A stretch of DNA of 64,000 nt from Paragonimus westermani (Eukaryota > Platyhelminthes > Trematoda > Plagiorchiida > Troglotrematidae). Every line of letters starts with the position of its first letter. The first letter of the stretch is position 1. The DNA lies in NCBI GenBank assembly GCA_008508345.1, contig QNGE01000745.1, positions 11,763-75,762 on the forward strand. Reading direction: 5' to 3'. Both the position numbers and the translations under genes were made by a program. This document shows positions 1 through 13,800 of the stretch, piece by piece. Under the pieces are notes generated by a model, which saw only the letters and a program-made list of their open reading frames with translations, was not told the origin of the DNA and searched no databases.

Positions 1-821
1 ACTACATTATCTAACATCAAATCTACGTGGTCACAGCAATCCTGCAGAAGCACTTTGCATTTTGAGGCTGCAAAGCCCATTCCGAAGTATTTGGCGGAAC
101 GCGAAATAGCTTCTAGTATTGTTTGTGCTGCTTTTAAGTTATCAAACAACAACATCTTGTCGTCAGCACAATCAAGATCAGTCAGCCTTCCGCCCGGTAG
201 GAGGTCCACGCCGACATCTTGTGAGTGCCGCAGACAATCCTCCATTAGTTCGTCTATAACGAAATTAAACAAAAATGGTGACAGCGGACAGCCTTGACGT
301 ACGCCACTCATGGTGCTGAAACCGTCAGACAGTTCACCGTAAACCCTAATCTGGGAATAGAGTGCCGACAGTATGTTCACGTAGTTAGACGGCACACCTC
401 TGCGTTGGAGTGACTCTGAAAGTGTAGATCGATCCACTGAATCGAACGCATCTTTATAGTCGAGAAGTACAACAATTGTTGGCCGGCAATATACATGACG
501 CTGCTCCAGAATTTGACGAAGGGCAGAAATGTGATTTATACATCCCCGCCCGGGCCGAAATCCCGCCCGTTCTTCCCGAATGTTCACCTCCCAAGCTGCA
601 GTGAGTCGGCGAAATATAATTAATGCTAGAACCCTAAAAATGACTGCGGTCAAATTAATTCCTTTGTGGTTTTCACGAGAGCCCCTGGCAAATTTCTTGA
701 ATATAGAAATTATTATCGTGTGACCCCAACTCGAGGGGATAGTTTCCGTCGTCCACACAAGTTGAAATAAATGAGTCAAAGCTTCTACCAACGCCTCTCC
801 CGTTCTTTGAAAAGTGCTGGC
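1..821 (-). mobile_element. RTE-like LINE reverse transcriptase, partial, open frame cut by window edge
   Basis: Read on the minus strand, the frame from about 821 down to base 1 is open for about 273 codons. It carries reverse-transcriptase blocks in order: FKKFARGSREN with KGINLT, then FRPGRGCINHISALRQILEQ, then LLDYKDAFDSVDRS (catalytic Asp block A), then GVRQGCPLSPFLFNFVID (block B), then LDCADDKMLLF (block C, Cys where Tyr is usual in YADD), then FAASKCKVLL. A TGA lies just upstream at 822-824, and no endonuclease domain is seen beyond it, so the copy is 5'-truncated or frameshifted. Its C-terminus lies off the window. The RT type resembles the RTE/SR2-like LINEs of schistosomes; that clade assignment is inference. 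The copy at 35926-36643 shares the segment around block C. Confidence 0.9.
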
Positions 822-845
822 TCATCCTTCATCCCGTGTTTCAAG

Positions 846-1370
846 TTCCTTTGACGAGGACCTTTCCGAGCGTTGTTCAGTGCACTCGAATGTTCTGCGC
901 CCTTGTCACTCGGCGCATTTTTGAGTGCCGCCAAATGGGCTGGAGCCTACCTCGCATATCTTTTTGTAGTGACCCTATTTGTTCATTGCTATCGGTGTCA
1001 ATGCCAGGATTGCCATTTTTACTCTCTTTATTCCCAACTTTTGTACTCACCCAAATATTTGTTGGAACGAGTAGATTTACCGTCAATTCGCACGCGCACA
1101 CGGAAGTACGGCTTCACTGCATGCTCGCCTGTCGTTCTGCCGTATTAACGTTTCGCATTGTTATCTGTTCGCTCTCACGTCGACTTCACGTGTCGGCAGA
1201 ATTCTTCCCGTCTACTCGTTGCGTTATCCGCACCTTGCCGGCTTTAGTCCGTTTGACTTCTACACTTCCTCTCTTCCTTCGGTTGTTGCAGGTGATCCCA
1301 GACTGGGCTACAGCTAACTGTTTATCGCTTTTGTAATCATTACTAAAAAAATATACGGTTTGTTTTCAAA
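846..1370 (+). repeat. LTR-like dispersed repeat (copy 1)
   Basis: The block near 846-955 (GAGGACCTTTCCGAGCG, then GCACTCGAA, then TTTTGAGTGCCGC) and the block near 1285-1370 (GTTGTTGCAGGTGATC, GACTGGGCTACAGCTAACT, ATATACGGTTTGTTTTC) both reappear in the same order at 53590-53815. There the two blocks lie closer together and are followed by a gag-like frame. That context suggests a retroelement LTR, but I could not define TG/CA ends here. Overlapping short open frames in this interval look incidental. Confidence 0.45.
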
Positions 1371-4342
1371 CCCTACTACGTTCTTTTAGTTTGATGCCTG
1401 TTGGGACTGCATTTCGACTTCTCTTCAGTAAAGGCTTTTTAAATTTTTGGTGGGTGAGGGTCCAGCCTATACCCATTTGTCCACCACCACAACATACTAG
1501 TTCTACGAGGCAAATTGCTACCCGGCCGACCAGTCAACTCGTAGAACTTTGCTCGATAAACTGTTGAGGCCTCCAGCGTACATGCATTCAAGAGAGAGTT
1601 AGATGAATATTGAAACAATACATTTCTTACTTTGTAATAATCAAAGCATTATTTAGTTTTGTCTTCAAGGACAACCAGGATTTGTCACTTCTTCTCTTTT
1701 GTCCCTGACCTTAGACCATTACTGAACGCATTCGTGTCGAGAGAAAACTCAGGCTGGTTAGTCTCCGGGACAGACCAGTCAAGCATCAAGACGTCAACAT
1801 GTTGCGCCCGCAGACGCATTCCCTCACCAAGTCCCGGATTTGAAATTGAAAGTGAAACTGACTAGTGAAGTGAAAGAGAACGGACGGAAACAGAGAGTTA
1901 ACAACAGGATATACAACAGAACTTAAGTTCTGTTAAAATTTAACCATGGTTTAACCACGGTTTAATTGCGTGTTTCAGGGTGACAGTCGCAAACAGTAGA
2001 AACGTAAGTAGCGGATTAGAACGCCTCTATTTTAATTAGATAGTTTTTAAAAATTCTGATAATTTTTCACATCGAAACTGCTTAAGCCAACATACTACTT
2101 GGTATATCGATATACGTTTGGATTTGGATTCACCCACGCTTTCGTACAGATTTCCAGCTCTGTCAGTAGCAAAGCTCTAACACTCAGCTAATTTCCCTAT
2201 CGATTCCTCAACTTCGTAAGATTCTGTTCCATGTTCTCTTTGTGATTGTTACGGACTGTATTTTGATTCAGTTTTCTGTAACTTGTACACGCTAAAGTGT
2301 GATTTTGGAGTGTCCGTTCTAAGTTTTTGCGGGCACATCAGCCAGTTTGTGACTTTCAAAGTCTTAGGCACGAGAGATTGTTGGATGTGGTACATTTGGA
2401 CAAACAGAGCGCCTTATATTTTTCAATATATTGTTTATAAACACTAATTGCAATTAGTGCGCTCATGGCTGCTACAAACGAATGAAAAGCTAATCAAAAA
2501 GGAGGCAGTTTTGACTTTATCAATGACGGGTGTGACTGAAAACTAGCTCCTGGCGAAACTTTTTAAAAAATCGGCAGTAAACAAAAACTGACTCCACGCG
2601 ATCGTGGAGCATTATAACAAAATTCAACGATCCTGTTCAATTTACGAAGTTATTTGGAAAATGCGGTTAAGTGTGGGACTTTTTCGCAATTATGCATGAG
2701 GGTCAGGTTTAGCCTGACTGATGAATTATGCTATTGCGTAGTCTATTCCTGTCGCATTTTCCCACGATGGGGAAATTTGCCTGTGAAAAATGAAAGTGAA
2801 ATTCAACTCTAGTATAGCGTGCAGGACAAGGACTGGTCGAAATTTAGGGTGCTCTTCACCCTGCTCCTATAAGTTCGAAGCCCTCAACGCTTTACGTGAT
2901 CGCACTATAGCGGAAATAAAGATATTAACTCAAATCTAAATTTTCTCCCACGTCCAACTCCCTAAATCCCTTCGTTGTTGCGTGGACGTCCGAACGATGA
3001 GCAAATCAAAGGATGAAGTTTGTTTTTGGATTCGCTGTTGATCCATTGTGATGTTCAATTCGCGTTAACATGAGGCTGGGGCATCTTATGTGTATGTAGC
3101 AAAGAGCACTTCGATAAACGAACCTCATGGGAGGAAGCCTTTAGACCTTCTCCAGGAGATTTGACTTACTAGAAATAAATGCCCAGCTGCAGTCTTGCAA
3201 AAAATTCCCGGATAGTAGTAGAAACGCGTAAAAATTCACAAATATAGTGTTTTGTTTAACTTTGTTGTATCCCAACATTGGTATCCAAGTCTATTTTGCT
3301 AATGTTTAACTTCAAGGTCGAAGGTGGTTAACTTTGATTTTCTCACTAACGTTAATATTACGAAATGCGTTTCTTGCTTTTCAATACCTAAGAGGCACAA
3401 AGCAGGAGCGAAAAATATATCACCTACGTGCGTACAGCTGGATTCTGTAGAACAGAAAAACGTGAATATCAAACATGCGTAAAATTATTGTAGATGATCC
3501 TAAATGTTTCTTAGTAGAGAATATATAGGACTGTGGATATTCATACAAACCTACTATGCACACGAATCAGGGATGTTGAAGTGTGTTTGGCGCACAGCAT
3601 TGAAAAATTGTGTATGAGTACTCGAACGAGTTCTGTCACGGACGCAGCACAATCCCTGACTCCTGGTGCGTCATGTACATCAGTCAAAATAAAGAACTTT
3701 GCTGGACGCACACCGTGGCAGGAAAGTGTGACTGTTTTGCAATTACAAGAGTAATCAACGGCGTGCGAGTGACGGATAACGAATTAAAATTAATTGATTC
3801 GAGAGAAGGAAGTAAATAACACGTAGACAAATGGACGATTCCCACAAATGCCATGGCATCAATCTATCAAGAAATACGAATATTGGTGATATATCAATAC
3901 AGTTAGTTGGTACGATTTAGAACATGGACTGAACAAGTGAAATTGTAATGACTTGTGAAGTCACGCACGTCTCATAAAATGTGCACTCGGCACGTTGGTT
4001 GATGAACGTGCGGCATTTCATGTGTAATCGCGCCTTGTATGGCCGCTTTATCGTACATGATCGTCGTCTTCGTATCCATTGGTCCAGGAAGATGAGAAAT
4101 CGACGGAGAAATAGTGATAGCTACGGTAGTCTCATTTGTAAGCTAACCAAAGCACACGAATAGGCCCATTTCACTTGCATATACAACAGCTAAAACAAGC
4201 AAACCATACCGCTTCTTATAACTTTTGTAACTGGCGTCTATACCGATTTCTTTGGGTAGCGATGACATAATTCTATCTGTTCATTACTCATGAACATAAA
4301 ATGCGTCAAGCGGTTCTCAATATCTACGCTATAGTAACACTC
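1371..4342. other. No recognisable gene
   Basis: AT-rich sequence with only short open frames (up to about 73 codons). I recognise no domain, RNA gene or repeat. The pair of overlapping frames near 3533-3819 shows no known motif. Confidence 0.5.
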
Positions 4343-4344
4343 AC

Positions 4345-4636
4345 CTGTTGTGTTTAGTTGGGCATACAAACGACTTAGATAGCCAACGATGTTCCCCTTG
4401 GCGAACAAGAGTACTCGTGGGTCACAAAAAACCTTCGTCGTTTTCTTCTCGTTGAAGTGCTTCTTGATGTACTGAATGATGTTGAAGGATACTGTGTCGT
4501 TGAGCAGCCACGGTGAAATCTCCTCGATTTATTCCGCGGTGAGGCAACGCCTTGAGGCCTTGTATTTTGCAGCAACAACGTCGCACAGATGACTGTGCAG
4601 CATAACTAATTTAATTCCTAGAAATTCTCCGTCACT
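4345..4636 (-). pseudogene. Exon-like block with one in-frame stop, protein family not identified
   Basis: On the minus strand a protein-like frame runs from about 4636 to 4345. It is hydrophobic and regular, with IKLVMLHSHLCDVVAAKY, then ISPWLLNDTVSFNIIQYIKK, then VFCDPRVLLFAKGNIVGYLS. It ends exactly at a good splice donor (CAACAG followed by GTGAGT, donor bases 4344-4343). One TAA (4531-4529) interrupts it, between LTAE and IEEISPW. The WLLND stretch loosely recalls the W-L-N-D start of Ulp1/SENP-type C48 proteases, but no catalytic His/Asp/Cys is visible, so this is only a hint. The start is uncertain because the upstream acceptor is weak. It could be a decayed host gene, or a live exon with a sequencing error. 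Confidence 0.4.
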
Positions 4637-4742
4637 CTTTTGGTTCAAGTTGAAATATGCCGATTATCCGGTTTGAGCGCTGGCCCCTTCTCGAGCACCG
4701 GTCAATGAGCGCAATACATGCATTCTGTAAACGCCTACTTAC

Positions 4743-4888
4743 ACGCGTCTTCCATAATCACCGGAGGCAGATTCGGTTGATCAGATGCAGTAAAAAGATT
4801 CGGATCGAACTTAGAAGCATCAAACCTCTGCTCCAGTTGCATCCAACTTTTGGAACTGCCGTGGAGACACGATATTACCAGAATGTTT
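4743..4888 (-). pseudogene. Upstream exon-like block, same candidate gene
   Basis: The block begins after a plausible acceptor (TTTTATTTCAG) and ends at a consensus donor (GACGCGT followed by GTAAGT). Between them one frame is open throughout and includes SWMQLEQRFDASKFDPNLFT and LPPVIMEDA. It lies 106 bases upstream of the block ending at 4345, on the same strand. The phase at the donor does not join cleanly to the next block at any acceptor I could find, so the link is inferred from proximity and style only. Family unknown. Confidence 0.3.
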
Positions 4889-7800
4889 CTGAAATAAAAC
4901 TGATAAATCGACAATGCTCGTGTTCATGCTTTTGGGTTGGGAGGCGTTCTTCCAACGTGTACTGCACATTTATTACAAGTGCAAACCAGTAAATCGGGAA
5001 TGCACCCGAATGGGTCACAGGGTGCCCAGAGCTGTGGAAATGGAACAGAGAGGAAATCATATCACAGGGAGTGGGGACGCGCCAGGTAGTTGCAGGTTAC
5101 CATGTATCTAGATACAGCTGTAAGAAACATAAAGGCACGCACGTGATAGTTTTATTCCACACGGTCCAGAATGGGGTTTTCTAGATATACAACTTGTTTA
5201 TACGGGGATTTTGTGCATGTCTTAGAATGCTTCAAAATAATTACCGTTTTTCTGGTTGTTTTTATTTTATAACGCACAGTTACACATAGGCTTAGTTATG
5301 CTTGAAGCCGTATAAGTGACCTTATGCGCCCCATGAAGTCAACCTCGTCCACAGATCTATATTCTGTGACTACAGAGAACATCACACACATGAAACGTAA
5401 TCACGGCTAATGTACTAAAGAGAGAATGGAGACAGTTTACGTTTACTTGCAGTATGTATATCTTGTTTATTTACGAAGATCGGTTGAATTGTCAGTGATG
5501 TCTCACTAAACAATTCGATGCATAACAGAAACATTAAAGAGGAAGTGCTTCGTTTTTTGTTTCGACTAAATCTAATAACACTTTCGGTCAATCGAAGAAC
5601 ATTCTTGAGGAATTTTATAACGGCATTTTTAATCAAGTGTTGCCAGCTTTTCATACTCCGTTTGTGACCAAATTTTATGAGGCGAAAGAGTAGCAAAGAG
5701 CTTCCGCTACAAAATTTCACAGCCGTGCTTTAGTGATCATCTTTGACGGGTGGCCTTCGGCAAGTATACAGAATAATTCACCGCTATCCCTGGCGCGTGC
5801 AGTTATCTGTGAAGTGTACGCTGAAGCTGATTATCCCAACCCTAGAATTGGGTCTTTGTGGTGATCTAGTTTGCGACTTTCGAGCAGTTAACAAGAATAA
5901 TGCACCAAAATAGAAGTCGGGGCATCTAATTCGATCAAATATTTCACTAATTCAAATGATCTCATATCGACACTACTTCATGTGAAAAGCACATTTTCAG
6001 CTGAATATATCTCTTTCATTTGCGAAAAAGAATTGATAGATAATGATGAGAATTCATTTTCTATCAACCGAAATAACTTTTAATTACCAACTAAGTAACA
6101 CCACATAAAACAATTTTAGACAAATTTTTGGCATTGCTGCTCAAACCACGTAGAAGAAATGAGATTAGACTGAAGTAATGGGTTAAAACGAAACCAGAAA
6201 TCAAACAGTCTGCTACACGGGCATAAAAACACCACAGAAAGCTTCCAAGTGCAATGCATTTTCAGGTAAACTGCCCCTATTTTTAGATGCCCCTATTATA
6301 CTTACTTTGAAACGGAGCCAGGTGCTGTAAGAGAACTTTCAGTTGGTGGAATCCGATTGACACTGCGTTTTTCTTCAAGGAGATTACAGGAAGTCTTTCC
6401 AATAATTAATTCCCAACACCCCTTCTCTCAAATATTTCTGAAGTGCCAAATGCCTTACTGTATGACTCAGCTTCCGGCTGTTTTCATTCCCATAGAACTT
6501 TCTGAGTGATATTTTTCAAGGGTCGCTAGTGTAGCACGACTCATCTGTTAAATGTCGGCAAATGGACAAAAGCGTCTGAATCTGTACACTTGAATTTTTA
6601 ACCGTGCAGATTACGTTGTTCTATCTGCTGACGTCCGCTGTTATTGGTTGCGGGGCGAATTGTTTTATTACTACAGTCTTATGTTACCAACGGGTGACAT
6701 GAAATGCGTGTGCACTTTGAGCTTTCCAATTTTCTAACACACAAAATCGGTAATTTTCAAAATTACGCTCTTGACTTGCTCCTACTTCTCATCTTAATGA
6801 CTGAGCTTTCTCTTACAATTTGCTCACTCACATTTACGACGAACTGGTTGAGCATGAGCTCTTTGGCTCAGTCAGCCCCCTTTTAAATGTTCTCGATAGT
6901 TTCCATAATTGGTCGCGAACAAACAAGCCTACTTTCAACGTTGATAATTGCCTATTCATGGATGACCACTGCTTGTCAAGTATTACCTCTTTGACAATCT
7001 TAACTAACGGTGACCTACAACTCTTAGCGATTCACCCAACGCTGGAGCGAATACGTTAATACTGCACAGAAGATTTCACGGAACATCAGATTTTTGGACC
7101 TTCCACCTAAGCCAAACGCTGTGAATCGGAGATTTTTTCCAAAAAGAGCAGCGAGTGAGGAAGAACTCTCATAAATTCTTCAACTCATGGGAAAAACCCC
7201 GTTTTTTGAATAAGTGTGATTACAGAGCAAAAGTTCTATTAAGTTTAGGATGGGGATCTTGACACCAAATGCTCTCAAAGTTTTGAGCTTTTCTCATAAT
7301 ATAATTAGCCGCAGTCCACAAGACCAACGTCTATTAACACAGCTCTTTCTCCTGATAAATCTTAACGCTTGCGCACTGACAGTGATGTACACAAACAGAT
7401 GCATTTTTATGAACAAATGTTTGGTCCTCTGTCGTTGAATATTCGGCTGCTCACCCAGAAAACGGTTCTTGACCCTCCCAAACATAGGCTTAACGCTTAT
7501 CGGTCGGCAAGAATATCAAATTGCCCGAGACAATTTTGCAAAGGGAAGTGAAGGCTATTCCATTCAGCCAGAGTTCAACAAGATTTTCAGTTGAGTTAAC
7601 TAGTCTAGCTAGTTGGGCAACACAACCACTAGTTTCTCTAGTATTAACGGTTAAACGATGTTTAAGCAAGAGGGCTTTCAAACGGTGGGATCCCTTGGTT
7701 GTTGTGCGGTAAACTCCAAAGTTTTGACATCACATTGAGGAGTTGGATTTGGCTTGATGGAAAACATCGAAACATAACTAAACAGAGCTTTTGTTATTGC

Positions 7801-10800
7801 TGTTTCTGCCTCCTACTAATATCATATAAAATAGGTATGTCTGTTCTTGTTTCCACCTTTTGTTGAGAAAGCTAGTGCATGCTGCATGAGGCTGCTACAG
7901 ACTGGAAAACAAGGCATCCCTTAAGCAATCTACGTTTTTTATCTTTATTAGGCTGTATTAGTTACAATCACTTTTGTAGCAGTCACGCTCACGCACAGTT
8001 TTTGAAAATTATTTCCATGTCCGTTCTTGTTTTCAGAGTCAACCCCCTAGCTTCCAGTGAAACTACAACCGTCAATGACATAGGAACAGATAAGCCAAAA
8101 TGAGACAAAGCTTCGAACATTTTACACGTAATCTTACTGATCATCAGTATCTGGAGATTCTTTAGCCATCTATTTAGTGACGTTAGCTTCTGCTTACTTT
8201 TAAGAACACAGTAGTTACCCATCCACCATTCGTGTACCAGATTTTCTCCTATACACTTCGCACATCTCTTGGCCGCTGCCTCCACCAATTGAAGGTGGAA
8301 AAGATCGTCGCTGCCCGACTCTCAAAGTTATTATGAGTTAGAGCATGATCATGGCTGAGAAATTTTGCCAATAATTATACGTGCTAGCGTGAACTCATAC
8401 CTAAGCTTATCCTCACCACTTTTCCTTTTTTGAAGCCTGCAAAGTGCACACAGCGCTGATCAATTGGTGCCACTGAAGACAAGAAACTAGTCGTGAACAG
8501 CATATTGGTAAATTTCCTTAAACAGTAAGACCAGCCACAGTCTAGACGTTCTGTAACTTGCACTTTTTTCATCACCTCCCGTCAAACTTTGTTCTACAAG
8601 ACATACGCCTTAGTGGTCAACCTAGTTATAAGTCGCCACGATGACTGTAGACAAAACGCACTGTCGAAGGTGTGTGAACATCCGTTGGGTGTACACAGTC
8701 TGTCAGGATTTAATAAGATGGATCCGAAAATGACCATTCTAATGTTCAAGACTGGACCTTTGAGCCAAATCTCCGTGAGTGTCACTAGCATTACCTAGTA
8801 TTGCTCACCACAGTGATCTAACTTTATCTGCTAGTTTGCCACACTTCCTATACTGGTAAACAATCTTAGCTCAGGCAATCTGCTTGCAGTTGTGTCACCA
8901 AGATCAGGGTACATATAGACATACACAGATGCAAGTCTTTGTAAACAAGGGATAGCAGCGTCTAGATTACTTTGAGCCTCGAATAACTTCTTAAAAACTC
9001 CCAGTGATAATACTTTGCTCCTTATCAAGTCTGCAAACACTCAACTCTACCATCATTGTCCGAAAACACCTTATTACTTCCCTGAAACGTGAATATTATG
9101 TCTTTCTAGTCAACAGTGAATGTGAGGCATGCTTTGGCTTACCGGCACTGTAACTGAGAATAAAAGACAGCTTTCCAATGAAGAAGATTTGTCTACCGGG
9201 GCCACCAACTGCGTTTCTGCTGAAGGTGTCTCTGTAAAGCTAGTGCGTTTTTAATTGGCTTGAGAAATTACATCTGAGTCTGATTGTGTTTCTTGACCTG
9301 GTCTTAATTTCGTATCCCACACTTCTTGTGGCTTTCTTTCGCTGGAGTTGGTTAATTTATAGACTTTCTTCCACGCTGTTGCAGGCAAACCCAGTGAAAA
9401 TATTAACTTGTTGACCCCAATGGCATACATATATTTAAATTAATCTTCAGAGGAGTACCACTGGTCTGTGGAACGATCGACATTACAACGTTGAAGCCGG
9501 CTCAACAGAATAGTTGGTATTCACTGTCGAAAATTGACTGGCAGTAAAAAACAAAGCCTTAGCGTGTTGAACCTCGTGTACTGGTATCGACCCTAAAAAT
9601 TAGAGTGTATACAGAAACACATCAAGCTAGCGAGTTATGGGGCATGTTGCAATTTTAGCCCTGAGATAGATACTACAAAATGTATAGTTTAGCTAAAACC
9701 AAAATCACCATAAATGTACAACTGAATACAACTATCAAAAATGTCCTTTATTGTGGTAGCTACAACGGAGAGATTGAGCTGCTCCTCTACTCTCATATCT
9801 AGCACACTCTTTAAGACAGTACTCCCGACAATCTACCTTAATGTTTTCGTCAGCGTTCTCCCTTGGACGACTCCACATCTCGAATATGCATAAGATACCC
9901 ATCAGTTGTATATACATAATTTGGTCGTTCTTTTGTACTCACGATATCACTGCACTTCTCTTATTAACTTGTGTCTTCTGTTGAACTGAAACCCAATCCA
10001 ATGGACTCTCAGAAATACTGGTGATAGAATCAAAGAAACCGACGTATTAACGAATCTGTTGAAAGCTTTTTCCGAATAAATTTCTCTAAGCCTATCTTTA
10101 AATTTCCACCACACCTGAACAGACCTGTAAAACGCAAACTAAAGTTGTATATATATGGTTTTTCCATTGGATATTTTACGAGGTGCACCATACCCTTCTT
10201 GACTACGCTGATCTAGTTGCCTCTGTCTCCGTTTCCAAAGCATCCACTAACAGATATGTAACGGACAAGTGGGGAGGTTGCTTGGTTCTTGTTCACCAGT
10301 CATTTAGAGCGCCTTTCCTGAGAGGCACCGAACTAAAGGAACACAATAAGTAGGAAGAAACTAAGAATTTTCCTAGCGACGTTTGAAATTTTGTCAGTCT
10401 GGTGTAATGTGGGACAAGCATCAGCAATCAACATGGCAGGGGGAAGCCGCGAAGTAGTATTACACTTCTTTGACGTCACGTAAAAGCACTGTAAGTAAAA
10501 AGTGTGCGGAACCTTTAAGTGTGTTAAACGACACCTCATAACTTGTATTACACTCTACCTCCCGACATAATTGGTTAAACGTTTAAAATTAGTTAGTATT
10601 ACGAAGTACCAACAGAATGCTCTCCGTCAAGTCCTGCAGAAAAATTTGGATGAGAATTCTGTGTCTACGGAAAGGACAGCAGTGTGATATAACCGTTAAG
10701 AGTTGTAATGTCGACACTAATTGTTGAGAATCTAGAAAGAGCGCAAAAACATTTTTTTTTCAACTTTCATGGGAAGAACTGTCATGTTTATATTTAGCCC

Positions 10801-13800
10801 TGTGGAGACCTAACAAATCGTTTCGGTCCAACATCAAAACAGTGTTAGTTCTTTCATGATAATTACGGGAAGGATCAAGAAAAAGTTCTTAAACTAGTCC
10901 CATGAAAGTCTTCTCTGTAAGTATAAGAAGTGCCACTAGTTTATTACCAAATCTTCGTAGAGCTCAGTGAATGTTTTCTAACTGAAATTTCAGAAGGGAC
11001 AATAGAGGCGTTCTTGAACAAATACTGAGTGCGACTGTGAGTATGTTCTCTAGAGCCTTGAAGAAGATTTGTAATATATTCATAACACACACTAGGGTTT
11101 TCAAATAAGATTTTTTACATATTCAACTAATTCGTATGGTACAATTGTTCTGTAGCTTAAGAGTAGACTACAGTAATTTTGTCCTATCGCCTAGGAAGAA
11201 GACATTTATTGAAGTGTTTTTTGAACGTCGCAACCGAAGTTGAGGTCAACACTACATTTGCGCTGCACAGATGAATAAAAAAATTACGTCATCTGCAATG
11301 GGTCCAGATGGTTTGACCGGCTTATGTTTTCAATTCATAGAGAAAAACATTCTGGTCGTTTGAAGTGTATCTCCGTTCGGGTGAACAGGAAAACTGAACA
11401 TTTTTAGAATCGTAATTTTACCTCCTATATAACGTCTGTATTACGAGTGGAAAATAAGACCTGAGCCAACCGCTATGACGTACTTAATTAGACTGCTAAA
11501 CGCCCTCTTGAGAGCCACACCATCAGTTCCATGAAAGTGCACATGCTTCAGTGACAACGTCCGGGCTTGGGTGCTATAGATGATACTGAAGTTATGCGCC
11601 GAGAAGCAAACGAGCGTCCGAAATTGTCAGACTACTGTTGGCTTTCATGGTCATGAGTATCACGGTAACATTACTTACTAGGTTTGTTGTGATAATCGAA
11701 TCAGGATTGCATCTTACAGAAACGGTCCTGAGAGATCTGTGTCAGAAAGTATAATCCTCAAGCCCAAGCAAAACGTTCTGTTTCAATTTAGATTCAGACG
11801 TATTAAACAGCCGAACACGAGGGTTTGACTACAGCTCAGTGCGTTATCGTCAGCAGCAGTTGGTTAAACACCGCATAACCTCATGTCACCGGAGGATAAC
11901 AGTGTTCGGTGGAAAAAACCTGGAGCAAGTAGATAAGGATGATCATAAACAAAAGCGACATACAAATGGAAATGTGTGAGACACACGTAGGGACTCGAAA
12001 TACACCCAAGTGTACTACGGTTACATTCAGGGCGTTCAAGTGAATAATGGGATACTGTCTCATCTGAACACAGTTCTCATATAATATATATAATATAATA
12101 TCTTTCACAACAGAACACTGTGGTCTACCCAATTGAAATACGCGTAACTTCAAATAAACAGACGTCAACAGAGAACCTTTTTACTCTAGCACAAGTGGAA
12201 CCTAGTTTGTTGGGGCGCCGTGTGAAGTGGTTTCAGTTCACGTTCGACCTTTCTAATTCTTATGGAGTATCTGTCATTTCATGATTTTACCATCATTGAT
12301 ATTACTGTTCTGCCCCCTACGATGTTAAAAATTGTCATTACCATTAGTATCATGTAAATTACTGACTTTCGAGTCTAAAAAGTAATTACTTCCCATTATC
12401 CAATATAAGAGTCACGAGAAGTTTGAATACCTCACAAATATGACTGATGTTTGATATCTTCAGTGGAAACGTATGTAGCAAGATGTTCTGTTTATTTTGC
12501 CAGTGCCAGATAACTGGTTGAGAAACTCAGCGAGATCCAGAAAGTTTGTACATTGTCACGCAAGGTGATTCGAAGGGCGCCATATCACCACAGAAAAGCC
12601 ATTAGCAAAACTGAAACTTGAATTATCTCCGGACTATCTCGTGTGAGAGAGTTAACCTTTATTAAAAAAGGGGGCCTATGTAGGTGTGAAATAATTGCTT
12701 CCAGTTTGATTGCTAGGAGACTTTCTATTAGTCTAACATTCCGTTAGTCACCGTAAGTATTACTGCACATTACTACAGTCGACAGTGATCTGATGAAAAC
12801 GAAAAGCTAATGCTTTGTATGAACTTTATCCACTTGAAAACTGCTGTTGTACATAGGTTACTTTCACTACCAATACAGCAAATTTCTACTGTGAAAAGGA
12901 GGGAGGGGAACTGGACCTTTGTTAATACAGCTTGTTACTCAAAGCTGAACAACGATCATCCGGATTTTCCGCAAAGAAACTAAATAACCGAATCACGACT
13001 GAAATCAAGACAAATCATACAATTCCTACGACATTCGGTACTCACTTCACCAAACCAATAGTCTTCATTCCATGGATAACTTGGCCTCACACACACAACG
13101 GCAGTACTCACACCACTGAGAATGATAAACCACGGTCACTCATAGTGTTTCCAATCCGAAATAAAGTAGGTCAAGGTGACATAGACCTAAAAGACGAACA
13201 CGTCTTACCGCTGTTTATTTACCGCTGGTTTCTTTCATCTCCTTTAAAGTCAACTTCCGGTCGCCACGTATTAATTCATTGCATAACCGGACAAACATCG
13301 CAAATTCTTCACTGTGTTCCTCACCGATCACGTTTGTCCGTTAACATGCTATCAGGGCCTTCCGTCCACAAAAAAATCCCTTGGTGATCTACATTAAACT
13401 CGTATGTACAGAAAGTGACAATAGAATGCAAAGCCAGACTGACTCTAGAGAGCATTTCGTTGGCAAATTTTTGTTTGTGTACATATTGCCACTGTACCTT
13501 CATCCAATGGAATGAACGTCAAACAAGAATCCAGAAAAACGTCAATTTTGGTTATTTGTAAAATCGATTTCACTCATTGGGTTGGGATTGCTAGGTGTGT
13601 GATTTCAAAACACAATACAAACAAGGTGTGTCCATGCATAAGGCGGAAAGGGAAGTAGCAGTACGTTTGAATATAAAATCTTAGAGCAGTTGTAATGGGT
13701 AAAAATTATTCAAAATTATTTCTGGTTGGAATTAGTTTGCCTAAAATGTATGGAAGACAATCATAAAACGAAGATACTATTAAGGGTATGCATGTGTACG

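Noticed and set aside
12932..13387. Open frame of 151 codons on the plus strand
   Set aside because: No recognisable domain, Thr/His-rich chance-like composition, and no clear splice or promoter context.
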